DNA of 45,627 bases from Anaeromicrobium sp. (GTDB lineage Bacteria > Bacillota > Clostridia > Peptostreptococcales > Thermotaleaceae): assembly GCF_025210435.1 (NCBI RefSeq), contig NZ_JAOART010000145.1:1-45627 (forward strand), in the 5' to 3' direction. The translations under genes and the position numbers were made by a program. The number at the start of each line of letters is the position of its first letter. Position 1 is the first letter of the stretch. This document shows positions 8,617 through 18,174 of this stretch, in pieces. A model generated the notes under the pieces. That model worked only from the letters and a program-made list of their open reading frames with translations, was not told where the DNA came from and did no database searches.

Positions 8617-9657
8617 CTATCTTTCTTGAAAAAATCTCACATTTTTCACTACTATATTTACAGTTCCATCACCATTTCTTTTTATCTCGATTTTAGCATC
8701 ATCTTCAAAATCTTCATATTCTCCTTTTATTTCAATTCCCGTATTTGTCTTCATAACCCTCCTTTTCATTTTTTTCTCTACCCAATTTTTATCTATATCA
8801 AATCCATGCAATTCTATTCCTTCATTATTCATGTGCTGTATAAAATGATCCTTTTTATCCTTATCCTCACCTAGTAGGTCCCTTGCAAATCCATCTAAAT
8901 CTACTTCTGCAGCATTTTTAAGAAGACTTATAGTTCCTTCTCTTAGTTCCTGAGCCTTGTCTATGTCTTCTCTTAAATTTTTTCTAGTCCATTTTTCAGC
9001 TGCACTTTTAAATATTTTTGTTTTATCCCTACTATCTAATATCATATTACAATTTAAAAAATCATTTATAAAAAATTGTGCTACCCCTGCATCATCTTCC
9101 TTATTAAACATTTGCTTGTCTAAAACTATTAGATCATATTCAGCATCTTCATCATATCTTTTTATGAAAGCACATTTTTGTATTTTTTGATTTAGTCCTG
9201 GAAGACCTATAGCCTGAGGTACTATGGATATTTTAAATTTTTCCTCCACAAATTCCACCTGATGTATAAAAGATGTACTATAATCTAACTTAAGAACAGC
9301 TATATACTCATTATCTTCAAATGAATATAGGGCTATAACTAAATCACAAGAGGATATGTTATTATTACTTTTCATTACTTTAAAAAGTTGTTTTCCAATC
9401 CTTTGAGAATTTTCCACAAAGGTTTCACTATCATTAAATATGTCTTGGCAAGAATTTAATACTACTTGATTTCCCGATCTGAAATTAGCTTTCTTATTAG
9501 TTTCATCTTGCAAACACTTTACAATATGTTTTTCTAAAAATTCATGGATAACCTCATCTATTTCCTGTTCATAATCTGTTAAAAGTGGCATATCGGAATT
9601 ATTATCTAAAACATGGATTATTGCTTTTTTTACTAAAATAGAATCTGTATTTCTCAT
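8617..9657 (-). CDS. Nucleoid-associated protein, NdpA/YejK family
   Basis: 346 residues resembling the 37-kDa nucleoid-associated protein family. It begins ILVKKAIIHVLDNNSDMPLL, the hallmark N-terminus in which a short helix precedes the HVLD segment. It is acidic and soluble, with no membrane segments. The Escherichia coli member associates with the nucleoid; the clostridial role is unknown, and some relatives sit in accessory or phage regions. AAGGAG precedes the ATG. It is transcribed towards the candidate 6S RNA. Confidence 0.8.
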   Translation of the reverse strand: MRNTDSILVKKAIIHVLDNNSDMPLLTDYEQEIDEVIHEFLEKHIVKCLQDETNKKANFRSGNQVVLNSCQDIFNDSETFVENSQRIGKQLFKVMKSNNNISSCDLVIALYSFEDNEYIAVLKLDYSTSFIHQVEFVEEKFKISIVPQAIGLPGLNQKIQKCAFIKRYDEDAEYDLIVLDKQMFNKEDDAGVAQFFINDFLNCNMILDSRDKTKIFKSAAEKWTRKNLREDIDKAQELREGTISLLKNAAEVDLDGFARDLLGEDKDKKDHFIQHMNNEGIELHGFDIDKNWVEKKMKRRVMKTNTGIEIKGEYEDFEDDAKIEIKRNGDGTVNIVVKNVRFFQER

Positions 9658-9779
9658 TATATATTACTCCTTTGTTGAATTATTTAGTACTAGATTTAAA
9701 GTCCAAAATCTATTATACTATATAAATTAATCTTCTTTAAGAAATTTTCATACTTTAATTATTTTCTAAATTAATTATA

Positions 9780-9808
9780 AAAACTCCTTTTTTTAGTAAG
9801 GAGTTTTT
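9780..9808 (-). terminator. Terminator of the Fe-S protein gene
   Basis: AAAACTCCTT ... AAGGAGTTTT hairpin after the stop codon at 9822, with A/T tracts on both sides. It can act on the minus strand. Confidence 0.75.
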
Positions 9809-9821
9809 ATAGGAATATGCC

Positions 9822-10883
9822 TTATTCTAACCAATCTGCATTCCCTCTTATATAGGGCCTAATAGGATATTTTTCTGTAAAATTTTTGAGTACTTCTTTT
9901 TTAGCCCAATCTTCTTTTAAATTATTAACTAAATTACCTGGTATATTATCTGAAAAGGGGCAATTAGCTAAACATATCCCACAATCCGTTCCTAAAGCCC
10001 TCCATCTTCTATAGCATTCTTCTGCATTAATCTTCCATCTTTCAATTCCATCTATCATTTCCATAGGTCCCTTAGGTATGGACCTACCTGGACAAGTGCT
10101 AGAACAACGTCCACAGACTTTACAAAATTCAATTAAACCAAAGTCATCTTTAGGATCTTCTATTAATTCTAAATCTGTGGTTACTACTCCAAGCCTGACT
10201 CTAGCTCCATATTCTTTTGTTATTAAAAGTCCATGCCTTCCAATTTGTCCAAGACCTGCATCCCTTGCCACTAATGGAGCTATAACTAAATAATTTCCAT
10301 CCATATGATTCCTTGCTTCATATCCTAATTCCCTTATGTAGTGACTAAGTATCATTCCTATTATGGCTCCATCCACGTATCCTTTAGTTACTTCTATTGA
10401 TTCAGACAATTGGGGTCCACGAAAGATCATATCCTTTTCCATCTCAACGGCAAATACAATTCCATATTTATGTTTATTTTTAATTTCCTCTCCATAATTC
10501 TCAGGTTCTCTTCCCCTATGGGAATAATAATGCTCATCCTTAAGTTTAGTTATACCTACTAACTTTCCATTATAATGTTTAGCCAATCCCTTTATGATCT
10601 TAGTCATTTTTTTTATATCATCTATTTTTTTCTTATTAGAATTCACTTCCCCTTCAGAATATTTTTTTATCTTTCCTAAAAATCTAAAGGTAGCATCCAC
10701 AATGGGGGAAGTAATAGGATTGTACATGGCACTTCCTTCTCCTCCCATAGGTGGTAATTCTCTTATTTCACTATCTATTTGAAGCTTATGGGGGTTTCTT
10801 CTGTAGTAATCTTCATATTCCTCAGTTCCTCTATCATATGCCATTCTAGCAAACATGGTATCTCTTTCATCTATCTTTTTCAC
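9822..10883 (-). CDS. Reductive-dehalogenase-like/QueG-like double [4Fe-4S] protein
   Basis: 353 residues. The C-terminal third has two ferredoxin-type cluster motifs, CKVCGRCSSTCP and CGICLANCPF, as in RdhA and epoxyqueuosine reductase QueG. The middle contains ARDAGLGQIGRHGLLIT, the segment before the clusters in that superfamily, which lines the cobalamin site. There is no Tat signal and no RdhB anchor gene, so it is probably a cytoplasmic reductase, not a respiratory dehalogenase. The length and N-terminal half match RdhA-like proteins better than QueG (usually 310-380). Substrate unknown. It is divergent from the large three-gene operon, with only about 90 bases between them. Confidence 0.75.
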   Translation of the reverse strand: MKKIDERDTMFARMAYDRGTEEYEDYYRRNPHKLQIDSEIRELPPMGGEGSAMYNPITSPIVDATFRFLGKIKKYSEGEVNSNKKKIDDIKKMTKIIKGLAKHYNGKLVGITKLKDEHYYSHRGREPENYGEEIKNKHKYGIVFAVEMEKDMIFRGPQLSESIEVTKGYVDGAIIGMILSHYIRELGYEARNHMDGNYLVIAPLVARDAGLGQIGRHGLLITKEYGARVRLGVVTTDLELIEDPKDDFGLIEFCKVCGRCSSTCPGRSIPKGPMEMIDGIERWKINAEECYRRWRALGTDCGICLANCPFSDNIPGNLVNNLKEDWAKKEVLKNFTEKYPIRPYIRGNADWLE

Positions 10884-10973
10884 TAAATCACTCCTTTTTC
10901 ATTACATATGTACATTTAAACTTATAATTACGTTATAATAAAATTGACAAGGATATATACTAGGAGGTATTTT

Positions 10974-13900
10974 ATGAGCAACATAACTATTCAAGAATTA
11001 TACAATAGTATATCACGGAAATTATTAGATGATTCTTTTTTAAATAAATTCTCACTAAATAGGGATTTTGTCAAAAACCATATAGAGTCTAATCACTTCT
11101 TCTTAGAATTAAGTAAAATAGTTTCTAAAAGGGATTATTCCTGCATTGGAACTTTAAACTTGTGTAAAAACATATTAACAGACTTATGTATAGAACAAGT
11201 TCCTAATAACTGGCTTGAATACCTATATGAATTTTGTTTATCAAAATCCTTTCCCCATGCAGTAAACATAACCCTTAATCCAAAACTACATAGAGCCTCT
11301 TATATTTATCTTGAGGTTTTAAGAATTATATCACAATTTCAAAAGAAATCCAACGATAACACATGGCAGAGTAAGTATCCTCTAAACTTCCTATCAAAGA
11401 AAGAGATGAAGTCACTAGAAGATAGTAGTGAATACATGAAATTCATAAAATCCTTTAACAGGCAATATGTATATGAGCTTATGAAATTAAATCAAGAAGT
11501 TAAAGGATTTAGTACCATAGATCATATATGTGGAGTTCATTATCTTGCCATGTATATTGGAAAGCAGGTCCATAACTCATGCCTATCAATTGATTTAGGT
11601 AGAGTATCCGGTTCTACTGCTGGCCATGATATAGGTAAATTTGGCTGTACTAGTCAAGAACAGAAAAGAGTTCCCTATTTGCACTATTACTATACGGATT
11701 TATGGTTTAATAAAAACAATATAGAATATATAAGAAATATTGCTGCTAACCATTCCGTTTGGGACTTAGAACTTGAAAATCTGTCTATTGAATCTTTAAT
11801 TTTAATATATTGTGACTTTAGAGTTAAAAATGTAAGTACACCAGAGGGATACAAAATGACCATCACATGCCTATCAGATGCCTTTGATGTAATACTTAAT
11901 AAGTTAGATAATATGGATGAGGAAAAGCAAAAGAGATATACAAAGGTTTATAACAAATTAAAAGACTTTGAAAACTTTTTATTAGATTTAGGAATAAGCG
12001 TAGATGTTAATGAAAATATATCTCATAGAAAAAAGGATAAAACATATTATTCCCTGTTACAGGGTAAAGAAATAGTTGATAATGTTAAATATTTATCCAT
12101 ATATCATAACGTGGAGGTAATGCATCTTCTTAGGACAGAAACTTCCCTAGACCTAATATTACAATCTGCAAGAAGTGAAAAAAATGGGCAGACTATAAGG
12201 GAGTATTTAAGTGTTTTTGAAGAATATTCCACATACTTAACTCAAAATCAAAAACTCATTACTTTAAAATTCTTATATGAACTTTTAATCCATCCCGATG
12301 ACGATATTAGGAAACACAGTTCTGAAATAATAGGTAAATTAATAGCCATATATGACACTGAATATAGGAAAGAATTACCAAAAAATGCAAGTATATGTAT
12401 GGATAATATTACTAGCAAAGAACTTCTTAATAAGTACATTCAGTTATTCCTATATCCTAGCCACAAGATAATTCCTAAACATCAAGAATGGATAGGAGAA
12501 TTATTAAACACTATGATTAGTTCTTTCTTTGAAAATCATAAAAAGAAAAGTTCTAAAATATTAAATTTAAATACCGCTGACTATATCTACACTTTAATCC
12601 GATTTTATAACAAGGAAATCCATGATAGTAATAGGCTCTTTTATTTAATTGACACCATTAAGCATATTCCTTTTACTAGAAAGGACTCCTATTATGAAAG
12701 TTTCTTTTACTTTCTAATTGATATATGCGATTCACAGGAAGTATTTTTGAGAATAAGCGGATTAAATAGTTTGATTTACATAATAAATTCAGATCCTATT
12801 GAAGGAATTTTTATTGAAAAAGTAGAAAAATTAATTATGGATTATCCCTACAAAAACAATTCTATTGTGGAGGATTATCTTCTTGTTAAAATAAACAAAA
12901 AATTAAATATTAATAAGGAATATGATTCTTTAGAATTAAGTCAAAGTGATTTATCATCTATTTCTCTAAAAAATTTAAAGTCTGCTACTAATCCTATAAT
13001 TAAAAAAGTTCAAATAGAAATTTTATTGGAAAATGCTTTAACTAGTAGGGAACATGAAAAGTTCAAGGTGGCCCTTCATTATTGCAACCTTTTAAAGGTA
13101 AGTTCTCATAACCATGTAAGAAGGGAAGCTGGCCTTGCTATTTTAAAGTTAATACACCACTTGTCCTATGAAAATAGAAATGAAATTGTAGTTGAGTTAG
13201 TAGGGGCATTAGAACTTACAGGATATCAATTTTCAAAATATATACCTAACTATTTAGGTGAAATAATTCTAACTTTAAGACCTAATGAATTAGATGATTT
13301 TATTAAAGAATTTAGTCTTAAAATTAAAACATCTAACGATAATATAAGCTCCTTGTTACTAAAAACCATCGGAGTTGCCGTTGCAAATTATTCAATTTAT
13401 AGAAATGAATTTTCTCAAGATGATACATGTCACAGCAAACGCCTTATGAATATGTTAGGCCTTTTATTAAATGGCCTTGTTCACTATTCTCCAAAGGTAG
13501 AACAAATGGCTTTAGGAGTAATAGGTAGGTCCATATTTGCTTCTAATAAAATTGATTTAGAAGAAAAAAATAGTATATTTAAACTCATAGCTAAAAAAAT
13601 ATTGAACCTAGTAAGGAAAGATAAAAATAATTCTCTGTTGTTTTTATCTAATGGAGCATCATTACATCATATATATAAATTTATTTCTGATTACATATTT
13701 ACTAAGGGGGATTATTGCCTAACATTGCCTGAGAAAATCGCATTTTTCCCTGGTACCTTCGACCCATTTTCCCTTAGCCATAAAAAGATTGTAACCTCTG
13801 TAAGGGATTTAGGTTTTGAAGTTTATTTAGCCATAGATGAGTTTTCTTGGTCTAAGCAAACCCTTCCCCATAAGTTGAGAAAAAATATAATTAATATGTC

Positions 13901-15866
13901 CATAGCAAGCGAACTGGATATATACACATATCCAAAAGAATTGCCCACTAATATAGCTAATGATGAAAATCTGAAAGTTTTGAGGGATAATTTCCCCTAC
14001 TCTCATGTTAACATTGTAGTTGGAAGTGATGTTATTATAAATGCATCTGCCTATAATAAAGAAAATACAAAGGATTCTATCCAGTCCTTTCCCCATATAG
14101 TATTTGACAGGAACAATCTATTATCTAAAAAGGAATCTAGTAAAAAACTTAAGACCATATCAGATAAATTATCTAGCCCATGTACAGTATTAACATTATC
14201 TGCTCCCTTTGAAGAAATTAGTTCTACTCAAATAAGAAACTATATAGATGAGAATAGGGATATTTCTAGTTTAATAGATCCACTGGCTCAAAGATATATA
14301 TATGAAAATGGTTTTTACAGAAGTGAGCCTCAATTTAAGAGTCCTACTGAAAAATTATCCTTTAAAGTTCAAATAGTCGAAAACTTCGATATAGATTCAA
14401 TAAATGAATTGTCCTCTTTATTTAGGGACCATTACGAAGATTCTCGATCAAAATTAGTAGACTTTTGTAATAAGCCCTCTGCTAGAATATTGATTTTAAG
14501 AGACTTAAATAGGAATGGACAAATCCTTGGTTTTTCCATCCATCATTGGACTAGATTAAATTCCCTATACAATGATTTAAAAAATATAAAAGTTTCCGAA
14601 TATGTGAGGGAAAACTCTAGTGGAAGGATATTGATTTTAGATGGAATATTTACAAATATGGGTAAAAATGGACGAGAATTAGAACAGATAATATTAACAG
14701 AAACCCTATCATTTTGTATTTCTAAGGACTATGAGTATGCCGTATATAATAACATGCTCCCTAAGTATCATTCTAATACATTACAAGAAATTTTATCTTT
14801 ACAGGGCTTTTTAAAATTAGATTTTAGTAATGAATCTAATGCCGTATATGTAACTAGCATGAATTCTCCAACCACCCTGTATTTAGATATTGAAACAGTA
14901 ATGAAAGAACCCTTTAAAAGTAATATCCATGTGCAAAAGGCCATAATAGAATCTAGAAAGAAAATCCAAAATGCCCTAACAAAACTATATCCTGGTAATT
15001 TGGTTTTATCCTTTAATAGACAAATTTTACACGAGAGATTAATTAGAAAAATATGTGCTCAAAATAACGTTCCAACTATACCCTTTGTTCCCAAAAAACT
15101 AGGAAAGGCCATGTGCGTATCCTTTGGTAATATGTTAAATAGAAGTATAATACCAAATACGGTGACCAAATCTATGCACACAGAAAAAATGTTTTTCCCA
15201 CATATGGATGATTTTAAAATAGGCCCTTTCCCCCATTACACTGATCTTGATACACAGGTGAAAATGATAAAATCCTTCAATAGACCTGTCATATTAATAG
15301 ATGATATTCTACATAAGGGTTATAGAAATAATGTTATCCATCCCCTACTTCAGAAGCATGAAGTCAATGTGGAAAAAACTATTGTGGGACTATTATCTGC
15401 CCGTGGAAAGGAACTTATAGATAGACAGGGAAGGCATGTGGATTGTGCCTATTATATACCAAAATTAAGAGCATGGTTTAACGAAAGCTATCTTCTACCC
15501 TTTTTCGGTGGAGATACCCTGTGGCGTGGAGAAACTCCAAGGAGGAATTTAATACCTTCTGTAAATCTATTATTGCCCTATACGTCACCAACATACATTG
15601 CAAAAGCGTCTAATGAATCCATATATAATTTATCAAAGACTTGTATCCAAGCTTCCATAAACATATTAACTTCCATTGAAAATGAATATCATAATATTAA
15701 CGAAAGAAAATTAACATTAGAATCTTTAGGTGAAGTATTTATAGCACCCCGTTGTCCAGACCAAGGTCGTGGAATGCACTATGATTTAAATTTAAATCCA
15801 TCCCACTACCTGTTAAATGACTTAGAACGCTTAAGTAGGCTAAAACAAATATTAATAGAAAAGTAG
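10974..15866 (+). CDS. Giant HD / HEAT-like / NadD-like / GNAT-like / PRTase-like fusion protein
   Basis: 1,630 residues; ATG at 10974 with AGGAGG 7 bases upstream. Domains in order: (1) HD phosphohydrolase, about 175-330, with H184, H218-D219 in GHDIGKFG, H260 and D281; (2) helical HEAT/ARM-like repeats, about 380-910; (3) NadD/cytidylyltransferase-like Rossmann domain, about 921-1110, with FFPGTFDPF and the ISSTQIR signature at 1082-1088; (4) a GNAT-like region, about 1128-1300; (5) a phosphoribosyltransferase-like region, about 1320-1560, with the PRPP-loop-like VILIDDILHKGYR at 1439-1451. In domain 3 the HxGH motif reads SLSH, losing the first histidine. No signal peptide or membrane segment, so cytoplasmic. 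The next gene starts 8 bases later. Domains 1, 3 and 5 are readable from motifs; 2 and 4 are weaker. HD and NadD are neighbours in NAD operons (NadD-YqeK), so a nucleotide-type product is a reasonable inference. Confidence 0.8.
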   Translation: MSNITIQELYNSISRKLLDDSFLNKFSLNRDFVKNHIESNHFFLELSKIVSKRDYSCIGTLNLCKNILTDLCIEQVPNNWLEYLYEFCLSKSFPHAVNITLNPKLHRASYIYLEVLRIISQFQKKSNDNTWQSKYPLNFLSKKEMKSLEDSSEYMKFIKSFNRQYVYELMKLNQEVKGFSTIDHICGVHYLAMYIGKQVHNSCLSIDLGRVSGSTAGHDIGKFGCTSQEQKRVPYLHYYYTDLWFNKNNIEYIRNIAANHSVWDLELENLSIESLILIYCDFRVKNVSTPEGYKMTITCLSDAFDVILNKLDNMDEEKQKRYTKVYNKLKDFENFLLDLGISVDVNENISHRKKDKTYYSLLQGKEIVDNVKYLSIYHNVEVMHLLRTETSLDLILQSARSEKNGQTIREYLSVFEEYSTYLTQNQKLITLKFLYELLIHPDDDIRKHSSEIIGKLIAIYDTEYRKELPKNASICMDNITSKELLNKYIQLFLYPSHKIIPKHQEWIGELLNTMISSFFENHKKKSSKILNLNTADYIYTLIRFYNKEIHDSNRLFYLIDTIKHIPFTRKDSYYESFFYFLIDICDSQEVFLRISGLNSLIYIINSDPIEGIFIEKVEKLIMDYPYKNNSIVEDYLLVKINKKLNINKEYDSLELSQSDLSSISLKNLKSATNPIIKKVQIEILLENALTSREHEKFKVALHYCNLLKVSSHNHVRREAGLAILKLIHHLSYENRNEIVVELVGALELTGYQFSKYIPNYLGEIILTLRPNELDDFIKEFSLKIKTSNDNISSLLLKTIGVAVANYSIYRNEFSQDDTCHSKRLMNMLGLLLNGLVHYSPKVEQMALGVIGRSIFASNKIDLEEKNSIFKLIAKKILNLVRKDKNNSLLFLSNGASLHHIYKFISDYIFTKGDYCLTLPEKIAFFPGTFDPFSLSHKKIVTSVRDLGFEVYLAIDEFSWSKQTLPHKLRKNIINMSIASELDIYTYPKELPTNIANDENLKVLRDNFPYSHVNIVVGSDVIINASAYNKENTKDSIQSFPHIVFDRNNLLSKKESSKKLKTISDKLSSPCTVLTLSAPFEEISSTQIRNYIDENRDISSLIDPLAQRYIYENGFYRSEPQFKSPTEKLSFKVQIVENFDIDSINELSSLFRDHYEDSRSKLVDFCNKPSARILILRDLNRNGQILGFSIHHWTRLNSLYNDLKNIKVSEYVRENSSGRILILDGIFTNMGKNGRELEQIILTETLSFCISKDYEYAVYNNMLPKYHSNTLQEILSLQGFLKLDFSNESNAVYVTSMNSPTTLYLDIETVMKEPFKSNIHVQKAIIESRKKIQNALTKLYPGNLVLSFNRQILHERLIRKICAQNNVPTIPFVPKKLGKAMCVSFGNMLNRSIIPNTVTKSMHTEKMFFPHMDDFKIGPFPHYTDLDTQVKMIKSFNRPVILIDDILHKGYRNNVIHPLLQKHEVNVEKTIVGLLSARGKELIDRQGRHVDCAYYIPKLRAWFNESYLLPFFGGDTLWRGETPRRNLIPSVNLLLPYTSPTYIAKASNESIYNLSKTCIQASINILTSIENEYHNINERKLTLESLGEVFIAPRCPDQGRGMHYDLNLNPSHYLLNDLERLSRLKQILIEK

Positions 15867-15874
15867 GGATTAAA

Positions 15875-17113
15875 ATGTATTATTATAAACTTAATGACAA
15901 ATTGTTATTCTCTCAAAATTCATATGAAGATTTGGAAAACTGCACTTTAAAAGAAATAATTAATTCTAATGAGGTTATATATTATTTAGTAGATAGGAAT
16001 CCTAAGTTCTTTAGGGATTCCTACTCTGTATCCCATATGGATTTACTCTTTTTTAAAAGGGAAGGTATAAACTTAATAGATGATTGTCGTATACCTATGA
16101 TTACGGAAAAATGGATACAGGATAAAATAAATAATAATAAAATTTGTGCCATAAACACTGCTTACCCAAATTGGAAAAAATTACTTATACCTAAACCTAA
16201 TAGGAAATTTAAAATAAACATAGTGGGCTTAGGAGATGTGGGTGGAACTTTAGGTATAGGCCTTCGTCTCCTTGGTGGAGATATAGTAGAAAAAATAGGC
16301 CTTTATAACATAGATTCTAATTCACTACATAGATGGAATTACGAATTGAATCAAATCTACTCCATGGACAAAACTCAGTTTCCTTCTGTAGAAATAATAG
16401 ATGAGGATGATCTATTTAATTGTGATTTATTTGCCTTTTGCGCTTCTGCCTTTGTTCCTAAGGTTGGTTCTAATGTAGGTGATGTACGTATGGTTCAATT
16501 TGAAAAAAATTCAAAGATCCTATCTATATATGCTAAATTAGCCCGTGAAAGAAATTTCAAAGGAATATTTGCTGTAGTATCAGATCCTGTTGACCTCTTA
16601 TGTAAAGTAACCTTTTTAGAGAGTAATAAAAACTCCAGTGGTGATTTAGACTTTAATGGATTATTCCCTAGCCAAATAAGGGGCTATGGTTTGGGAGTAA
16701 TGCACGCTCGTGCCCTTTATTACTCTAAGGAAAATGAAAAAACTATCCCTTACGAAGATGAAGGTCGTGCTTATGGTCCCCATGGAAATGGCTTAGTTAT
16801 AGCTAATAGTATATATGATTATGATGAAGATCTATCTATAGAGTTAACCAAAAAGGCAAGGGAAGGAAACTTAGATGTTAGGGCTACAGGATTTAAACCA
16901 TTTATAGGACCAGCCCTATCATCTGGAGCCTTATCCCTACTTGCCACCTTACGTGGAGATTGGAACTATAGTGCTACTTTCATGGGTGGAGTTTTTATGG
17001 GTGCTAAAAACAGATTAATGCCTAGTGGCTTGGAAATAGAGAGGGTGAAACTTCCTAGTAAATTGTATACAAGACTTGTTACTACCTATGAAGAACTGGT
17101 GAATATAATATGA
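15875..17113 (+). CDS. Lactate/malate dehydrogenase-like NAD(P)-binding protein
   Basis: 412 residues. The first ~110 form an extra N-terminal domain I do not recognise. From about residue 112 an LDH/MDH-type Rossmann domain begins with VGLGDVGGTLGIGLRLLG (117 on). The VVSDPVDLL segment parallels the NPVD loop of LDH/MDH, and IRGYGLGVMHARALYYS and YGPHGNG occupy the places of the catalytic VIGxGTxLD/R and GEHGD segments. A dehydrogenase on a 2-hydroxy/2-keto acid-like group is plausible, but the altered loop means the substrate is not lactate or malate by default. It starts 8 bases after the giant gene and overlaps the next gene by 4, so the three are translationally linked. Confidence 0.7.
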   Translation: MYYYKLNDKLLFSQNSYEDLENCTLKEIINSNEVIYYLVDRNPKFFRDSYSVSHMDLLFFKREGINLIDDCRIPMITEKWIQDKINNNKICAINTAYPNWKKLLIPKPNRKFKINIVGLGDVGGTLGIGLRLLGGDIVEKIGLYNIDSNSLHRWNYELNQIYSMDKTQFPSVEIIDEDDLFNCDLFAFCASAFVPKVGSNVGDVRMVQFEKNSKILSIYAKLARERNFKGIFAVVSDPVDLLCKVTFLESNKNSSGDLDFNGLFPSQIRGYGLGVMHARALYYSKENEKTIPYEDEGRAYGPHGNGLVIANSIYDYDEDLSIELTKKAREGNLDVRATGFKPFIGPALSSGALSLLATLRGDWNYSATFMGGVFMGAKNRLMPSGLEIERVKLPSKLYTRLVTTYEELVNII

Positions 17114-18165
17114 TGGACTTATATATTTTAGGTTCTAATAGTAGATCTGAAATTTTAAATAATATGGTATTAAATAGTACTAAAAACTTAAATCCTATTA
17201 TGGTTGACAAAGTAAGTGAACTTTCTAATCTACAGGGAAAAAAACTACTTTTTGCCATAGAATTAAATAATATTGGAGTTTGCTATGACACTTTAAAGAC
17301 AATAGAGTATTTACAAAACCTAGGAAGTGAAAGTCTTATTAACTGTACAGGAGCCCTTTTAATCCATGGTCCTAACGAACTATACACTAAAAATTTCAGC
17401 AGAGAAATAATTTTTTTAGCCAATTCCCTAGGGTGTGCTTTCATAGGCCATCCCCTAGTGGAGGCCATAGGTAATCTGAAAAACTTTTTAACTTGGCAAA
17501 AGACTATGGATATGACTTTAGAAGAAATATGCTATAGCCTATCTAAAAAGCTTGTGAGTAGATTAGTAAATTTCACAGAAGAAAAGATAGTAAATCCTAA
17601 TATTTTAGCTCTACACTCTAGTTCCTATAAAACATCTAATACTTTATCCCTATGGAATCTAGTTAAAAACCATTTACCTAACTTTACAGAATTTCATGTG
17701 GAAAATGGAACCGTATTAGATTGTACAGGTTGTTCTTTTAAAACTTGTATGCACTATAGTGAAAAAAATAGTTGTTTCTACGGGGGAGTCATGGTTGAAG
17801 AAATCTATCCTTCTATTGAAAGGGCCCATAGCATACTCTTTTTATGCCCTAATTACAACGATGCCATCTCGGCTAATTTGTCTGCTGTTATTAACAGATT
17901 AACAGCCCTTTATAGGAAGCATTCCTTTTATGAAAAGAACCTTTTTTCCATAGTAGTATCAGGAAACTCTGGCAGTGATATTGTGGCTAAACAACTACTA
18001 GGTGCCTTAAATATTAATAAGGGATTTAGATTACCACCCTATTTTTCCCTCATGGGTACGGCCAATGAACCTAAAAGTATTTTAAATCATGATAATATAA
18101 AAAGCATATCAAAGGATTTTTCTAGTCACATATTAAATGAAAGCAAAAGGCAAATTTTTACTTAA
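17110..18165 (+). CDS. Tandem flavodoxin-like (NADPH-dependent FMN reductase/iron-sulfur flavoprotein-like) protein
   Basis: 351 residues starting in an ATGATG overlap with the previous stop. The C-terminal half (about 165-351) is an FMN-reductase/flavodoxin domain: NILALHSSSYKTSNT, ILFLCPNYNDAISANLSAVI, and a cysteine cluster at C205, C208, C212 and C221 in the place where archaeal iron-sulfur flavoproteins bind [4Fe-4S]. The N-terminal half (ILGSNSRSE, GALLIHGPNE, and a GNLKNFLTW-like end) looks like a second, degenerate copy of the same fold. It probably supplies electrons to, or reduces the product of, its two operon partners; this is inference from position. Confidence 0.7.
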   Translation: MMDLYILGSNSRSEILNNMVLNSTKNLNPIMVDKVSELSNLQGKKLLFAIELNNIGVCYDTLKTIEYLQNLGSESLINCTGALLIHGPNELYTKNFSREIIFLANSLGCAFIGHPLVEAIGNLKNFLTWQKTMDMTLEEICYSLSKKLVSRLVNFTEEKIVNPNILALHSSSYKTSNTLSLWNLVKNHLPNFTEFHVENGTVLDCTGCSFKTCMHYSEKNSCFYGGVMVEEIYPSIERAHSILFLCPNYNDAISANLSAVINRLTALYRKHSFYEKNLFSIVVSGNSGSDIVAKQLLGALNINKGFRLPPYFSLMGTANEPKSILNHDNIKSISKDFSSHILNESKRQIFT

Positions 18166-18174
18166 TAAAGATTA

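Noticed and set aside
9822-10883. Respiratory reductive dehalogenase
   Set aside because: No Tat signal and no RdhB membrane anchor gene nearby.
10974-15866. Fusion artefact from a missing stop or an assembly error
   Set aside because: The frame is uninterrupted for 4.9 kb with one good ribosome site at its start and no internal start signals between domains, so it reads as one gene.
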